From Splendidivirga corallicola (GTDB lineage Bacteria; Bacteroidota; Bacteroidia; Cytophagales; Cyclobacteriaceae), in NCBI GenBank assembly GCA_030442035.1, contig JAUJEA010000013.1, positions 1-64,000 of the forward strand: DNA of 64,000 nt. Reading direction: 5' to 3'. The notes beneath the pieces were generated by a model that worked only from the letters and a program-made list of their open reading frames with translations, did not search any database and was not told where the DNA came from. Shown here in pieces: positions 44,557-52,926 of the stretch; position 1 is the stretch's first letter; every line of letters begins with the position of its first letter. The translations under genes and the position numbers were made by a program.

Positions 44557-45314
44557 TGCAGTTACCCAAAATAAGAACGGCGGTTATACTTGCGGCGGGT
44601 CTGGGTACCAGACTTGGTGATAAAACAGAACATCAGCCAAAAGGCTTTTTAGAGATCGATGGTCAGTCATTGATTGAACGTTCGATTCAGAAGCTCATTG
44701 AAGTGGGAATGGAAAGGGTTGTGATAGGGACAGGCTACTTGCATCATTTTTTTGACCGGCTCAAACATAAATATCACCAGATTGAGACTTGCCGAAGTCC
44801 GATTTTTGCTGAGACAGGAAGTATGTATACCCTTTACAATGCCAGAGATCTTCTTGAAGAAGATTTTTTATTATTGGAATCGGACTTATTATACGATAAG
44901 CTTGGGCTCAATGAGATCCTGTCGGACCAGAGACCTGATGTTATTCTTGGAAGCGGTTTTACAAAATCAGATGACGAGGTATTTATCGAAGCCGATGAAA
45001 AGCACCATTTGATCAACATGTCCAAGAAACGTGAGGAACTGAATTCGATCTATGCAGAATTGGTAGGGATCAATAAAATCTCCTTTGAGACTTTTCAGAT
45101 AATGTGTCAGTACTGTGAAAAGATTTATGAGACGGATAAATCAATACACTATGAAGATGCCTTTGTTGGTATTTCCACAGTTAAGGACATATTCATTAAG
45201 AAACTCCCGGATTATGCCTGGTGCGAAATCGATGATGAGAATCATTTAAGAAGGGCACTGGAACTGGTATATCCTAAAATTTTAGCCTCTGAAAAGGGGG
45301 CAGAAGCTTCTTGA
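44556..45314 (+). CDS. Nucleotidyltransferase, candidate AEP cytidylyltransferase
   Basis: 252 residues. An intact nucleotide-binding loop ILAAGLGTRLGDKT is followed by HQPKGFLEIDG (conserved Lys29 and PK). Acidic metal-binding positions follow in LLLESDLLYD and the C-terminal EIDDENHLRRA. It resembles LicC-type phosphocholine cytidylyltransferases. In this cluster the probable reaction is CTP plus 2-aminoethylphosphonate giving CMP-AEP and diphosphate, as in PntC enzymes. It follows the decarboxylase with a 1-bp overlap. The substrate is inferred from context, not shown by sequence alone. Confidence 0.8.
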   Translation: MQLPKIRTAVILAAGLGTRLGDKTEHQPKGFLEIDGQSLIERSIQKLIEVGMERVVIGTGYLHHFFDRLKHKYHQIETCRSPIFAETGSMYTLYNARDLLEEDFLLLESDLLYDKLGLNEILSDQRPDVILGSGFTKSDDEVFIEADEKHHLINMSKKREELNSIYAELVGINKISFETFQIMCQYCEKIYETDKSIHYEDAFVGISTVKDIFIKKLPDYAWCEIDDENHLRRALELVYPKILASEKGAEAS

Positions 45315-45329
45315 TCTGTATTACCAAGT

Positions 45330-45968
45330 ATGATGAATAAAGACAAGGTCATAATCTTTGATTTCGATGGTACCTTGGCAGATACCATGTTATTAGGTTG
45401 GGAGATATCCAATCGGTTATCGCATAAATTTGGTTACAGAGAAGTTAAGAGGGAAGAACTGGCAGATTTTAGAGGTAAGAGCACGCAGGATGTAATCAAA
45501 GGGGTTGGAATTTCTTTAATAAAATTGCCATTGGTTGCACAACAATTCAAGAAAGAACTCAATAAGGAGATATTAAATCTTAAGTTGTTCAATGACATCG
45601 ATGTAATGATCAAAACATTGTATGAGACTAAATATATATTGGGTATTCTAACCTCCAACTCTAGGGGTAATGTCAATAAATTTTTAGAAAATCATGATTT
45701 AGAAGAATTCTTTGAATTTGTGCATTCAGGAAATAACATTTTTGGCAAGCACACTTCCATCAGGAATATTCTAAAAAAACATAACCTTCGCGATAAAGAG
45801 GTAATTTTAGTGGGAGACGAGACCAGGGATATTGAAGCAGCCAGAAAATGTAAACTGAAGATTATTTCGGTAACCTGGGGTTTTCATTTGAAAGAGATAT
45901 TAGAAAAATATCAACCGGACTTTCTGGTGGATGAACCACTGGATATTATAAAAGTTTTGGAAGACTAA
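45330..45968 (+). CDS. HAD-superfamily phosphatase (Gph-like)
   Basis: 212 residues. FDFDGTLADT (nucleophile Asp11 and Asp13), TSNSRGNVNKFL motif II, Lys in GNNIFGKHTSIR and VGDETRDIEAARKCKLKIISVTWGF for motif IV. The pattern is of the phosphoglycolate phosphatase type, not of phosphonoacetaldehyde hydrolase PhnX, which has a characteristic cap-domain lysine absent here. It is 15 bp after the nucleotidyltransferase gene and in the same operon. Its substrate in the phosphonate pathway is unknown. Confidence 0.85.
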   Translation: MMNKDKVIIFDFDGTLADTMLLGWEISNRLSHKFGYREVKREELADFRGKSTQDVIKGVGISLIKLPLVAQQFKKELNKEILNLKLFNDIDVMIKTLYETKYILGILTSNSRGNVNKFLENHDLEEFFEFVHSGNNIFGKHTSIRNILKKHNLRDKEVILVGDETRDIEAARKCKLKIISVTWGFHLKEILEKYQPDFLVDEPLDIIKVLED

Positions 45969-46072
45969 GGTTACATGGCAGGTAGTCCTGCTTCCATAAT
46001 TCTGCAAAACTTCTATTTTTACGATCTGATGATTTCAAAGATGACCGGAGCAAGTGAAACGGTAGCTTCTTT

Positions 46073-47935
46073 TTGATTCAAGGTGAAATATCGCTCAGCA
46101 TGAAATTAAGACTAGTAGTTTTTGGTAAATATTTACTTTTTTGGCTTGGATTATTTGTTTTCAGCACTCTGTTGTTTTTGGTTTATCACTACCCCTTATC
46201 TCAGAGTATGTCACCTAAAGAATGGGGATTGTCCCTGTTGTATGGAATGCGTATGGATATGTCGATGACCGGTTATCTCACTTTGATTCCGGGTTTGATG
46301 ATCACCTTCACCAGTTTCTTGAAGGGTAAATTCCTGAGGGTATTTTTTAACATATATACAATCACACTTATCATAGTCACTATATTCATCATTGTAGCTG
46401 ACCTTGAACTATATCGCAATTGGGGTTTCAGAATGGATGCCACACCTTTGTTGTATCTGAATAGACCCAAGGAAGCGGTAGGCTCATCTGATCCGTTGAC
46501 TACCTTAATGCTCATTACCATGTGGCTTGTATTGGTAGCTCTGGCCATATACATTTATAAGAACTGGATTGGAAAGGATATTAAACGATTGCCAAGGGGA
46601 AACTGGAAGATAGCCCTGACCTTTTTGTTTTTAACAGGCTCATTGATTTTACCCATACGCGGATCACTTGATAAATCCAATATGAACGCCGGATTCGCGT
46701 ATTATCATAATACCAATGTGTTCGCCAATCATGCTGGTATCAATGTAATTTGGAATGTCGGTTATGCTTTAAAGAAACTTAGAAAAGCAAATTATCCCAC
46801 AAACTTCTTTGATAATCAGGAGACACAGAAGCTTTTCTCTTACCTTCATGAAGATAAAGGGGAGACACCGGTTTTTTTGAACACGAAACGTCCTAATGTG
46901 GTGATTGTAGCATTGGAAAGTTTTACCTCCAAAATCATCGAACCTTTAGGCGGTAGAAAAGGAGTAACACCTAATTTTAATAAGCTAACAAAGGAAGGTA
47001 TTCTATTTAGTCATATCTATTCAAGTGGGGATAGAACCGATAGAGGTGTTGCCTCTATACTTGGGGGGTATCCGGCGCAGCCTAAGACGTCTGTGATCAA
47101 GTATCCCAAGAAAACCCAGTATATGCCTTATCTGAATAAGGATTTCAAGCAGCTTGGCTATCATACCTCTTTTATATATGGTTATGATATTGACTATTCC
47201 AATTTCAGGTCATACCTGGGAAATGGGCAGTTTGATCTTGTGATCAGCAAAGAAAATTTCGGTTCATATGAATATGAATCGAAATGGGGGATTCATGATC
47301 ATGAGGTGCTTGATAGAATTATCAGGGAATTGAATAAATTACCCCAACCATTCTTTCATATGACTATGACCCTGAGCAGCCATGAGCCTTTCGATGTGCC
47401 TATGGAAACTGTTTTTGAAGGGAATGATGAAGAGAACCTTTTTTTTAATTCTGCTTATTATACAGACAAGGCCTTAGGAAGTTTTGTGGAACAGGCAAAA
47501 AGAGGTGATTGGTGGGATAACACACTCATGATACTGGTAGCCGATCATGGTTGTCGTCATCCCGGTGCTGATCATGGCTATTCTGAAACCAAATTTACAA
47601 TACCAATGCTCTGGATAGGCGGAGCCCTTAACAAGAAAGATACTGTAATAAATACTTTTGGTAATCAAACGGATATAGCGAGGACAGTTTTAAAACAGAT
47701 TGATCTTGATAACGAAAACTACCTCTTCAGCAGAAATCTACTTTCTGATCGCGCAAAGTCATTTTCATTTTATGTTTTTAACAATGGCTACGGCTTCATG
47801 TCTGATAGCATCAAAGCAATATATGATCTGAATGGTAACAGATATATTAGAAAAGAGGGGCTTGGCTCAGAAAGCCAGGAAGCCCTTGGAAAAGCTTATT
47901 TACAAAAACTTTACCTGGATTTTAATAGCAGATAA
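46073..47935 (+). CDS. LTA-synthase-like membrane sulfatase-family transferase
   Basis: 620 residues. Five membrane helices in residues ~10-195, then a sulfatase/alkaline-phosphatase-fold domain (~272-600). The metal site includes VVIVALESFTS (Glu282) and the nucleophile Thr322 in SSGDRTDRGVASILGG, with LVADHGCRHPGADHGYS later. These match bacterial LTA synthases, which use Thr to transfer a phosphoglycerol head group to an extracellular acceptor. It closes the AEP operon (104 bp after the HAD gene). Transfer of an AEP or phosphoethanolamine head group is possible but inferred from position only. Confidence 0.88.
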   Translation: MIQGEISLSMKLRLVVFGKYLLFWLGLFVFSTLLFLVYHYPLSQSMSPKEWGLSLLYGMRMDMSMTGYLTLIPGLMITFTSFLKGKFLRVFFNIYTITLIIVTIFIIVADLELYRNWGFRMDATPLLYLNRPKEAVGSSDPLTTLMLITMWLVLVALAIYIYKNWIGKDIKRLPRGNWKIALTFLFLTGSLILPIRGSLDKSNMNAGFAYYHNTNVFANHAGINVIWNVGYALKKLRKANYPTNFFDNQETQKLFSYLHEDKGETPVFLNTKRPNVVIVALESFTSKIIEPLGGRKGVTPNFNKLTKEGILFSHIYSSGDRTDRGVASILGGYPAQPKTSVIKYPKKTQYMPYLNKDFKQLGYHTSFIYGYDIDYSNFRSYLGNGQFDLVISKENFGSYEYESKWGIHDHEVLDRIIRELNKLPQPFFHMTMTLSSHEPFDVPMETVFEGNDEENLFFNSAYYTDKALGSFVEQAKRGDWWDNTLMILVADHGCRHPGADHGYSETKFTIPMLWIGGALNKKDTVINTFGNQTDIARTVLKQIDLDNENYLFSRNLLSDRAKSFSFYVFNNGYGFMSDSIKAIYDLNGNRYIRKEGLGSESQEALGKAYLQKLYLDFNSR

Positions 47936-47995
47936 TCCTGAAATGACAATTTCCTGCTGTAGATTTCAACTCAAAAAAACATGAGTCCCCTGAAT

Positions 47996-48817
47996 TTATT
48001 CTTCAATCTCTCGATCATATAACACTTGTACATGTCGTGCATTGTTACCCTCAATGCTATTGATCTTCATAATTTGCTCAGGAGAAGCTTCAAAGATATG
48101 TTTTGAAACAAACCAGCTAACGGTTTCCGTATATGGCTCTGTTGTCAAGGAACCCATATAGTGATAGTAGTCATGTTTTTGGATGATCTCATCTTCGTTA
48201 TGCCCTTCAAACAGATCCTGTAGCTTAACTTCGCCGGCTTCCAATTTCTTTTTACTATGTGCTTTTTTCGGTACTGAATTGATAAACTCATTAATAAAAA
48301 GATTTTCATCTCCCATTTTAAACAAGATACCTACCACCAGATATCTTGGATCTTCACCTTCCTTCTGATCATGCAATGTATGTACAATATGCATTTCCAT
48401 TGGATAGGTGATACCGTCAATCAAATGCTCAGAAGGTGTATGGAAATGGAGTTGTTTGAAATCAAAGTCTTCTCCGTCAACCGTTATACTGCTACCTTCT
48501 TCAAAATTTAACTGGATCGTGTGACCCTTATTCTCAATCTCCCTGATGTTTTCCTTGTAGTTAATTTTCACTTCATGATCCGAACCCAAAGTGGCTTTGT
48601 TGGTTAAGATGTTGATGGGAGATTGATGCAACCCGTGATCAAGTCCGGGTAAAGCATACCGCTCTTGTTCTTTGTTACTCACGAGCGAGGCATCGTGTTC
48701 ATTTTTAGATGCACTTTCAGCGTTTGGAATTTTCTTGGTTTCACAAGAAAAAAACGTACTTAACGCGACTATGGATACTAATACTCCTATAAAAGGTTGT
48801 TTTAAATGTTGATTCAC
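47996..48817 (-). CDS. Alpha-carbonic anhydrase, lipoprotein
   Basis: 273 residues. Lipoprotein signal with lipobox TFFSC (Cys25). The catalytic domain has QSPINI and three zinc-binding His: His124 and His126 in QLHFHTPSEH and His143 in EMHIVH. The proton-shuttle position is His99 (NKGHTIQLNF). It interconverts carbon dioxide and bicarbonate in the periplasm. The usual Trp-rich segment before QSPINI (HWxYxGxxGPxxW) is shortened to ERYALPGLDHGLH, a noticeable deviation. It is convergent with the LTA-synthase-like gene. Confidence 0.88.
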   Translation of the reverse strand: MNQHLKQPFIGVLVSIVALSTFFSCETKKIPNAESASKNEHDASLVSNKEQERYALPGLDHGLHQSPINILTNKATLGSDHEVKINYKENIREIENKGHTIQLNFEEGSSITVDGEDFDFKQLHFHTPSEHLIDGITYPMEMHIVHTLHDQKEGEDPRYLVVGILFKMGDENLFINEFINSVPKKAHSKKKLEAGEVKLQDLFEGHNEDEIIQKHDYYHYMGSLTTEPYTETVSWFVSKHIFEASPEQIMKINSIEGNNARHVQVLYDREIEE

Positions 48818-49094
48818 CGTCTCCTCCTTCTTTAGAAATGAAAAGTTTACACCGATCGTCTTTTTGAGTCGCTGTTGTCTCTTTAAACAAATGTAAAAGA
48901 TTGGAACGTTAGTGTGAAATTTTTAACGAAATAATTACAGCCATAGGTGCCTGGTAAAATTCATATAACAATGATTTGTTTTCCAGTTTATACTACGAGG
49001 CAAACTGCATTTATTGATCATATGCATTCATATTTATATCTTAGATCGCTGTATTGTTTGGAATTTCTCATAGTGTGAAATAAAATATAAATGG

Positions 49095-49901
49095 ATGAAA
49101 TATCAGGAATTTGAACCGGGTGATCCTCTTTCAAATTATATACAACTTATTTGGATCTTAGAATCGGAATCCGAACAAGAAGTTTATCAAAGAAATAGAA
49201 TTTTACCTGACGGTATTGTGGAGGTGATCTTTCATTACGAAAGTCCGTTCATCACCTGCACTTCGGATGGTACGAAAATGAAACAGCCTCAAGGTTTTGC
49301 CATCTCTCAAATGCGGAAATTTATTGAAATCGAATCGGATGGAAAAATAGGTTTTATTTCTGTGCGTTTTTATCCGTGGGGGGCTTATCATTTTTTCGAA
49401 GAACCCATCAATAATTTCCTTGATGACACTATTGACCTGGCAAACGTATGGCCTGATCAATATGAAACCATCATGAAGGACATTTATAGTGCAAGTAATG
49501 ATGCCGAACGTGTAAAGAGGGTCAAGGACTTTCTTCTCAAGCGTCTCTGTGAAAACAAAAATGACTATACATCGATCGATAAAGCCGTCAGGTTGATAAG
49601 ATCCTCGAAAGGACAAATGTCGCTGGAAGAAATTGGTGAAAAAACAGGATTTTCTAAAAAACAATTGGAAAGAAAGTTTTTAACTACAGTTGGCACCTCT
49701 CCCAAAGTGTTCTCGCGCATCAGTCGGTTTTTACATATTTGTAAAAACCTGGAAGAACAAAATGGGAAAATCCTGACACAACTTGCCTATGAATGCGGTT
49801 ATTTCGACCAATCTCATTTTATCAAAGAATTCAAAGAATTCTCAGGGTTTACCCCTAAAGCGTTCTTTGAGAAGAATAATGTGGTTTTTGCTGATATGTA
49901 G
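49095..49901 (+). CDS. AraC-family transcriptional regulator
   Basis: 268 residues. An N-terminal ligand-binding domain (~1-150, DUF6597-type: YQEFEPGDPLSNYIQLIWILE, ILPDGIVEVIFHYE) is followed by a C-terminal AraC helix-turn-helix pair (~165-262). These include KGQMSLEEIGEKTGFSKKQLERKF, TSPKVFSRISRFLHICKNL and LAYECGYFDQSHFIKEFKEFSGFTPKAF. This is a standard architecture in Bacteroidota. Target genes are unknown; the next plus-strand genes (VOC, lipocalin-like) are possible candidates. Confidence 0.9.
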   Translation: MKYQEFEPGDPLSNYIQLIWILESESEQEVYQRNRILPDGIVEVIFHYESPFITCTSDGTKMKQPQGFAISQMRKFIEIESDGKIGFISVRFYPWGAYHFFEEPINNFLDDTIDLANVWPDQYETIMKDIYSASNDAERVKRVKDFLLKRLCENKNDYTSIDKAVRLIRSSKGQMSLEEIGEKTGFSKKQLERKFLTTVGTSPKVFSRISRFLHICKNLEEQNGKILTQLAYECGYFDQSHFIKEFKEFSGFTPKAFFEKNNVVFADM

Positions 49902-49907
49902 GACTAT

Positions 49908-49939
49908 GTGTTGTCGTGTTGAGGTGTTTAAGTGTTGAA
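49908..49939. repeat. Degenerate 8-bp tandem array (reverse of TTYAACAC)
   Basis: GTGTTGTC, GTGTTGAG, GTGTTTAA and GTGTTGAA in a row: four units of the reverse complement of the TTYAACAC array at 36644-36691. It lies directly after the AraC gene stop. Confidence 0.65.
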
Positions 49940-50167
49940 GTTCGTAGGGACGAGGCACTTTTATAACTCAAAATTCAAAACTCATAATTACCAAAGCCTT
50001 TTTTCTAAAAACATTTGAGTGGATCGTCTTTCCCGGGTGAAAGCTTCACATTTGAAAATCCCTTGTCTCTTTTTTACAATTTTCTAAATCTCCTTTCAAT
50101 TTTCTTTGTTCCAAGAGATTTGCAGATCTAACATAGACGGTCTTTAATTCATTAAAAGTATAACAGC

Positions 50168-50569
50168 ATGAAACTAAATCCCTATTTAGCCTTTAAAGGC
50201 AACTGTGAAGAAGCAATGAATTTTTACAAAGAAAATCTTCAAGGTACTATCGAATCTGTCCAGTATTTTAAAGATGGTGACATGGACGTTCCGGAAAATA
50301 TGAAAGATCAGGTTATGCATCTGGAAATGCATTTTGGAGGGAATATATTAATGGCGTCAGATGGATTTGAAGGGGAGATTGCCAATAGTAATATAACCCT
50401 GGCAATAGCCATGGAGGATGTCAGTGAAATGGAACAGGTTTTTCATAAAATGGCAGAAGGAGGAAAAATTACCATGCCTTTGGAAAACACTTTTTGGGGA
50501 GCAAGGTTTGGAATGCTTACGGATAAATTCGGTACAAAATGGATGTTTAATTGTGAACTTAAAAAATAA
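50168..50569 (+). CDS. VOC-superfamily protein (PhnB-like)
   Basis: 133 residues. LNPYLAFKGNCEEAMNFYKENL at the N-terminus, VMHLEMHFGGNILMASD in the middle and WGARFGMLTDKFGTKWMFNCE at the end: the PhnB/DUF1428-like glyoxalase-fold pattern. Despite the PhnB label these proteins are not linked to phosphonate use here; the family is a general small-molecule binding fold. The next gene starts 6 bp after its stop, so the two are co-transcribed. Confidence 0.88.
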   Translation: MKLNPYLAFKGNCEEAMNFYKENLQGTIESVQYFKDGDMDVPENMKDQVMHLEMHFGGNILMASDGFEGEIANSNITLAIAMEDVSEMEQVFHKMAEGGKITMPLENTFWGARFGMLTDKFGTKWMFNCELKK

Positions 50570-50574
50570 GACCC

Positions 50575-51102
50575 ATGAAGGCTATCATAAAGTTATTGCT
50601 CCCGGTTTTTATGTTCTTCTTACCTTTTTCAACCTACGCACAATCGCCATTTGATCAATTTGATTTTTTGATTGGCAGTTGGCAGGGAGTAGAAAAAGGC
50701 ATGGCAGGAGATGGCATTGGATTCAGAACTTATCAATATGAATTGAATAAGAATTTCATCTTCGAAAAGAATATGTCAACTTTCCCTATCACAGATAAAA
50801 AACCAAGAGGTGAGGTTCATAGAGATTTTGGTGTGATAAGTTACAATAAAAACGATTCGTCTATTGTCTTCAGACAATTTCACGTGGAGGGTTTTGCCAA
50901 TATATACAAATTGGATAAAAACGCTTCAGGCGAAAATAAATTTGTCTTTGTGACAAGAGAAATTGAAAACAATCCCGGTAACTGGGCAGCACGATTAATT
51001 GTCGACAAAGTATCTGATACTGAGTTTAGGGAAACTTTTGAAATTGCTATGGATGGGAAGAACTTTTCACACTTTTTGAAGAATCACTGGAAAAAGGAGT
51101 AA
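50575..51102 (+). CDS. Secreted lipocalin-like beta-barrel protein
   Basis: 175 residues with a signal peptide (MKAIIKLLLPVFMFFLPFSTYA then QSPF). The mature part has FDQFDFLIGSWQGVEKG, the conserved F-L-I-G-x-W opening of DUF1579-like or THAP4-like heme-binding beta-barrels. GVISYNKNDSSIVFRQFHVEG and FRETFEIAMDG strands follow. Heme or fatty-acid binding is possible from the fold only. Periplasmic. It is 6 bp after the VOC gene. Confidence 0.7.
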   Translation: MKAIIKLLLPVFMFFLPFSTYAQSPFDQFDFLIGSWQGVEKGMAGDGIGFRTYQYELNKNFIFEKNMSTFPITDKKPRGEVHRDFGVISYNKNDSSIVFRQFHVEGFANIYKLDKNASGENKFVFVTREIENNPGNWAARLIVDKVSDTEFRETFEIAMDGKNFSHFLKNHWKKE

Positions 51103-51117
51103 CGGTAAGTTACTCCT
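51095..51117 (+). terminator. Hairpin at the end of the VOC/lipocalin unit
   Basis: AGGAGTAAC, GGTAA loop, GTTACTCCT: a 9-bp perfect stem overlapping the stop codon. No T-run follows, so termination is uncertain. Confidence 0.35.
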
Positions 51118-51352
51118 ATGATAACCCTCTCCGAAAACATAAGAACCCAATCAACTGCTTTTGGAAATCACCTTTCTTTCAACTTATAATCAGTCATATC
51201 TTATCAACTTAAGGGCAGCAGAAATAAATCTGAGTCTTACTGACTAGAACGCCATAGGGAGTTAGCCATATTCTTCATTTTGAGAAGCTATTACTCTCTA
51301 TGATGATTAGGGTTTTAACACTTATCGACAGACAGCGAGAAAAATAATATCT

Positions 51353-52804
51353 ATGAGAAAACTGACATTCCTAATATTTTACTTCTTGATTTTTACAACC
51401 CTCCATGCGCAGGAGGACGAACATGAAAATTATGTGGTTGAAACTGATCCATTAGTGAAAAAGAACCTGGAAGAGTGGCAGGATATTAAGTTTGGACTGA
51501 TGATGCATTGGGGACCCTATAGCCAATGGGGCATTGTAGAGTCGTGGTCCTTATGTACGGAGGAATGGATCAATAGAAGAGATGGTCGTTATGAAAACTA
51601 TGATCAGTATAAAATCGATTATGAGAATCTTCAGAAAACTTTCAATCCTGTAAACTTTAATCCTGAAAAATGGGCTAAGGCAGCCAAAGATGCCGGTATG
51701 AAATACATGGTGTTTACCACAAAACATCATGATGGTTTTTGTATGTTCGATACTAAGACTACAGATTATAAGATCACTTCGAAAAACACACCCTTTCATA
51801 CCAATCCCAAGGCCAACATCACGAAAGAGCTGTTTGATGCATTCGGTTCAGAGGGTTTTAAAATCGGGGCCTATTTCTCCAAGCCTGACTGGCATACTGA
51901 GTTTTACTGGTGGCCTTATTATAATACCGGACCTCGGCATGTGAATTACAATCCGGCGAAGTTTCCAGATCGCTGGCAGCAATTCAAAGATTATACTTAT
52001 ACGCAAATTGAAGAGTTAATGACCAACTATGGTAAGGTAGACATACTTTGGCTCGATGGCGCTTGGGTGAGGCCTTATGAAAACACACCTGAGCGATTCA
52101 AGGAGTGGGCTATTTGGAAAGACTGGGATCAAAACATTGATATTCCCGGAATAGCGAATATGGCCAGAGAACATCAACCCGGATTGATCGTGGTGGATCG
52201 GTGGGTGAGTGGTGCTTATGAGAATTACCTTACACCCGAGAACAGGATTCCTGAGCATGCTATCCCTGTTCCCTGGGAATCTCCAATTACTATGGCGCCA
52301 GGCTGGTCCTATAATAAAAATCATCAATACAAGTCAGTCAGACGTCTGGTGCATATGATGGTGGAGATTGTTTCCAAAGGAGGTAACTTCCTGTTAAACG
52401 TAGGCCCTTCTCCCGAAGGTGATTGGGATCCGGTAGTATATGATCGTTTGAAAGGTATTGGTGCCTGGATGAGGATAAACAGTGAAGCCATATATAATTC
52501 CAGGATCGTTGCTCCGTACAAAGATGGTAAGGTAGCCTTAACACAAAATAAAGATACCAAAGCGGTTTACGGTATTTATCTTCCGGATGAAAATGAAAGT
52601 ACTCCACCTGCCAAAATTTGGCTCACGCACATCACACCGGCGAAAGGTGCAAGTGTTACGATGCTTGGTGCTCCGGGAAGGCTTAAATGGCAAAAAATCG
52701 GAAATGGTGTATTGATAGAAATCCCTGAAAAGTTAAGAAAATCGCCGCCGGCTCAAGATGCCTGGACAATTAAAATTAGTGAGATAGAAAAAAAGAGAGA
52801 GTAG
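51353..52804 (+). CDS. Alpha-L-fucosidase (GH29)
   Basis: 483 residues with a signal peptide (MRKLTFLIFYFLIFTTLHA). GH29 catalytic domain: DIKFGLMMHWGPYSQWGIVESWSL, FTTKHHDGFCMFDTK, KIGAYFSKPDWH and the nucleophile Asp in VDILWLDGAW. A C-terminal beta-sandwich covers the last ~100 residues. It hydrolyses alpha-L-fucosyl linkages of glycans in the periplasm or outside the cell. It stands alone, without SusCD genes, sulfatases or other glycosidases next to it, so no polysaccharide utilisation locus is visible. It ends in a strong terminator. Confidence 0.93.
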   Translation: MRKLTFLIFYFLIFTTLHAQEDEHENYVVETDPLVKKNLEEWQDIKFGLMMHWGPYSQWGIVESWSLCTEEWINRRDGRYENYDQYKIDYENLQKTFNPVNFNPEKWAKAAKDAGMKYMVFTTKHHDGFCMFDTKTTDYKITSKNTPFHTNPKANITKELFDAFGSEGFKIGAYFSKPDWHTEFYWWPYYNTGPRHVNYNPAKFPDRWQQFKDYTYTQIEELMTNYGKVDILWLDGAWVRPYENTPERFKEWAIWKDWDQNIDIPGIANMAREHQPGLIVVDRWVSGAYENYLTPENRIPEHAIPVPWESPITMAPGWSYNKNHQYKSVRRLVHMMVEIVSKGGNFLLNVGPSPEGDWDPVVYDRLKGIGAWMRINSEAIYNSRIVAPYKDGKVALTQNKDTKAVYGIYLPDENESTPPAKIWLTHITPAKGASVTMLGAPGRLKWQKIGNGVLIEIPEKLRKSPPAQDAWTIKISEIEKKRE

Positions 52805-52831
52805 GTTGATCCATCGCATTGACTGGTTTGT

Positions 52832-52868
52832 AAGAGGCAGGTATTTTTGGAATACCTGCCTCTTGTAT
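52832..52868 (+). terminator. Rho-independent terminator of the fucosidase gene
   Basis: AAGAGGCAGGTATT, a 5-nt loop and AATACCTGCCTCTT: a 14-bp perfect stem followed by GTATTTC. It starts 28 bp after the stop. Confidence 0.8.
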
Positions 52869-52926
52869 TTCATCTCCTATAAGCCTATTTTGCTTTTATA
52901 GAAATCACAAATCATGATCGAAACCT

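Noticed and set aside
45330-45968. Phosphonoacetaldehyde hydrolase (PhnX) for the HAD gene in the phosphonate operon
   Set aside because: The motifs fit general Gph-type phosphatases and the PhnX-specific cap lysine segment is not seen; a degradative enzyme would also oppose the pathway.
50168-50569. Link of the PhnB-like VOC protein to phosphonate metabolism
   Set aside because: The PhnB name is historical; the gene lies outside the phosphonate cluster and next to unrelated genes.
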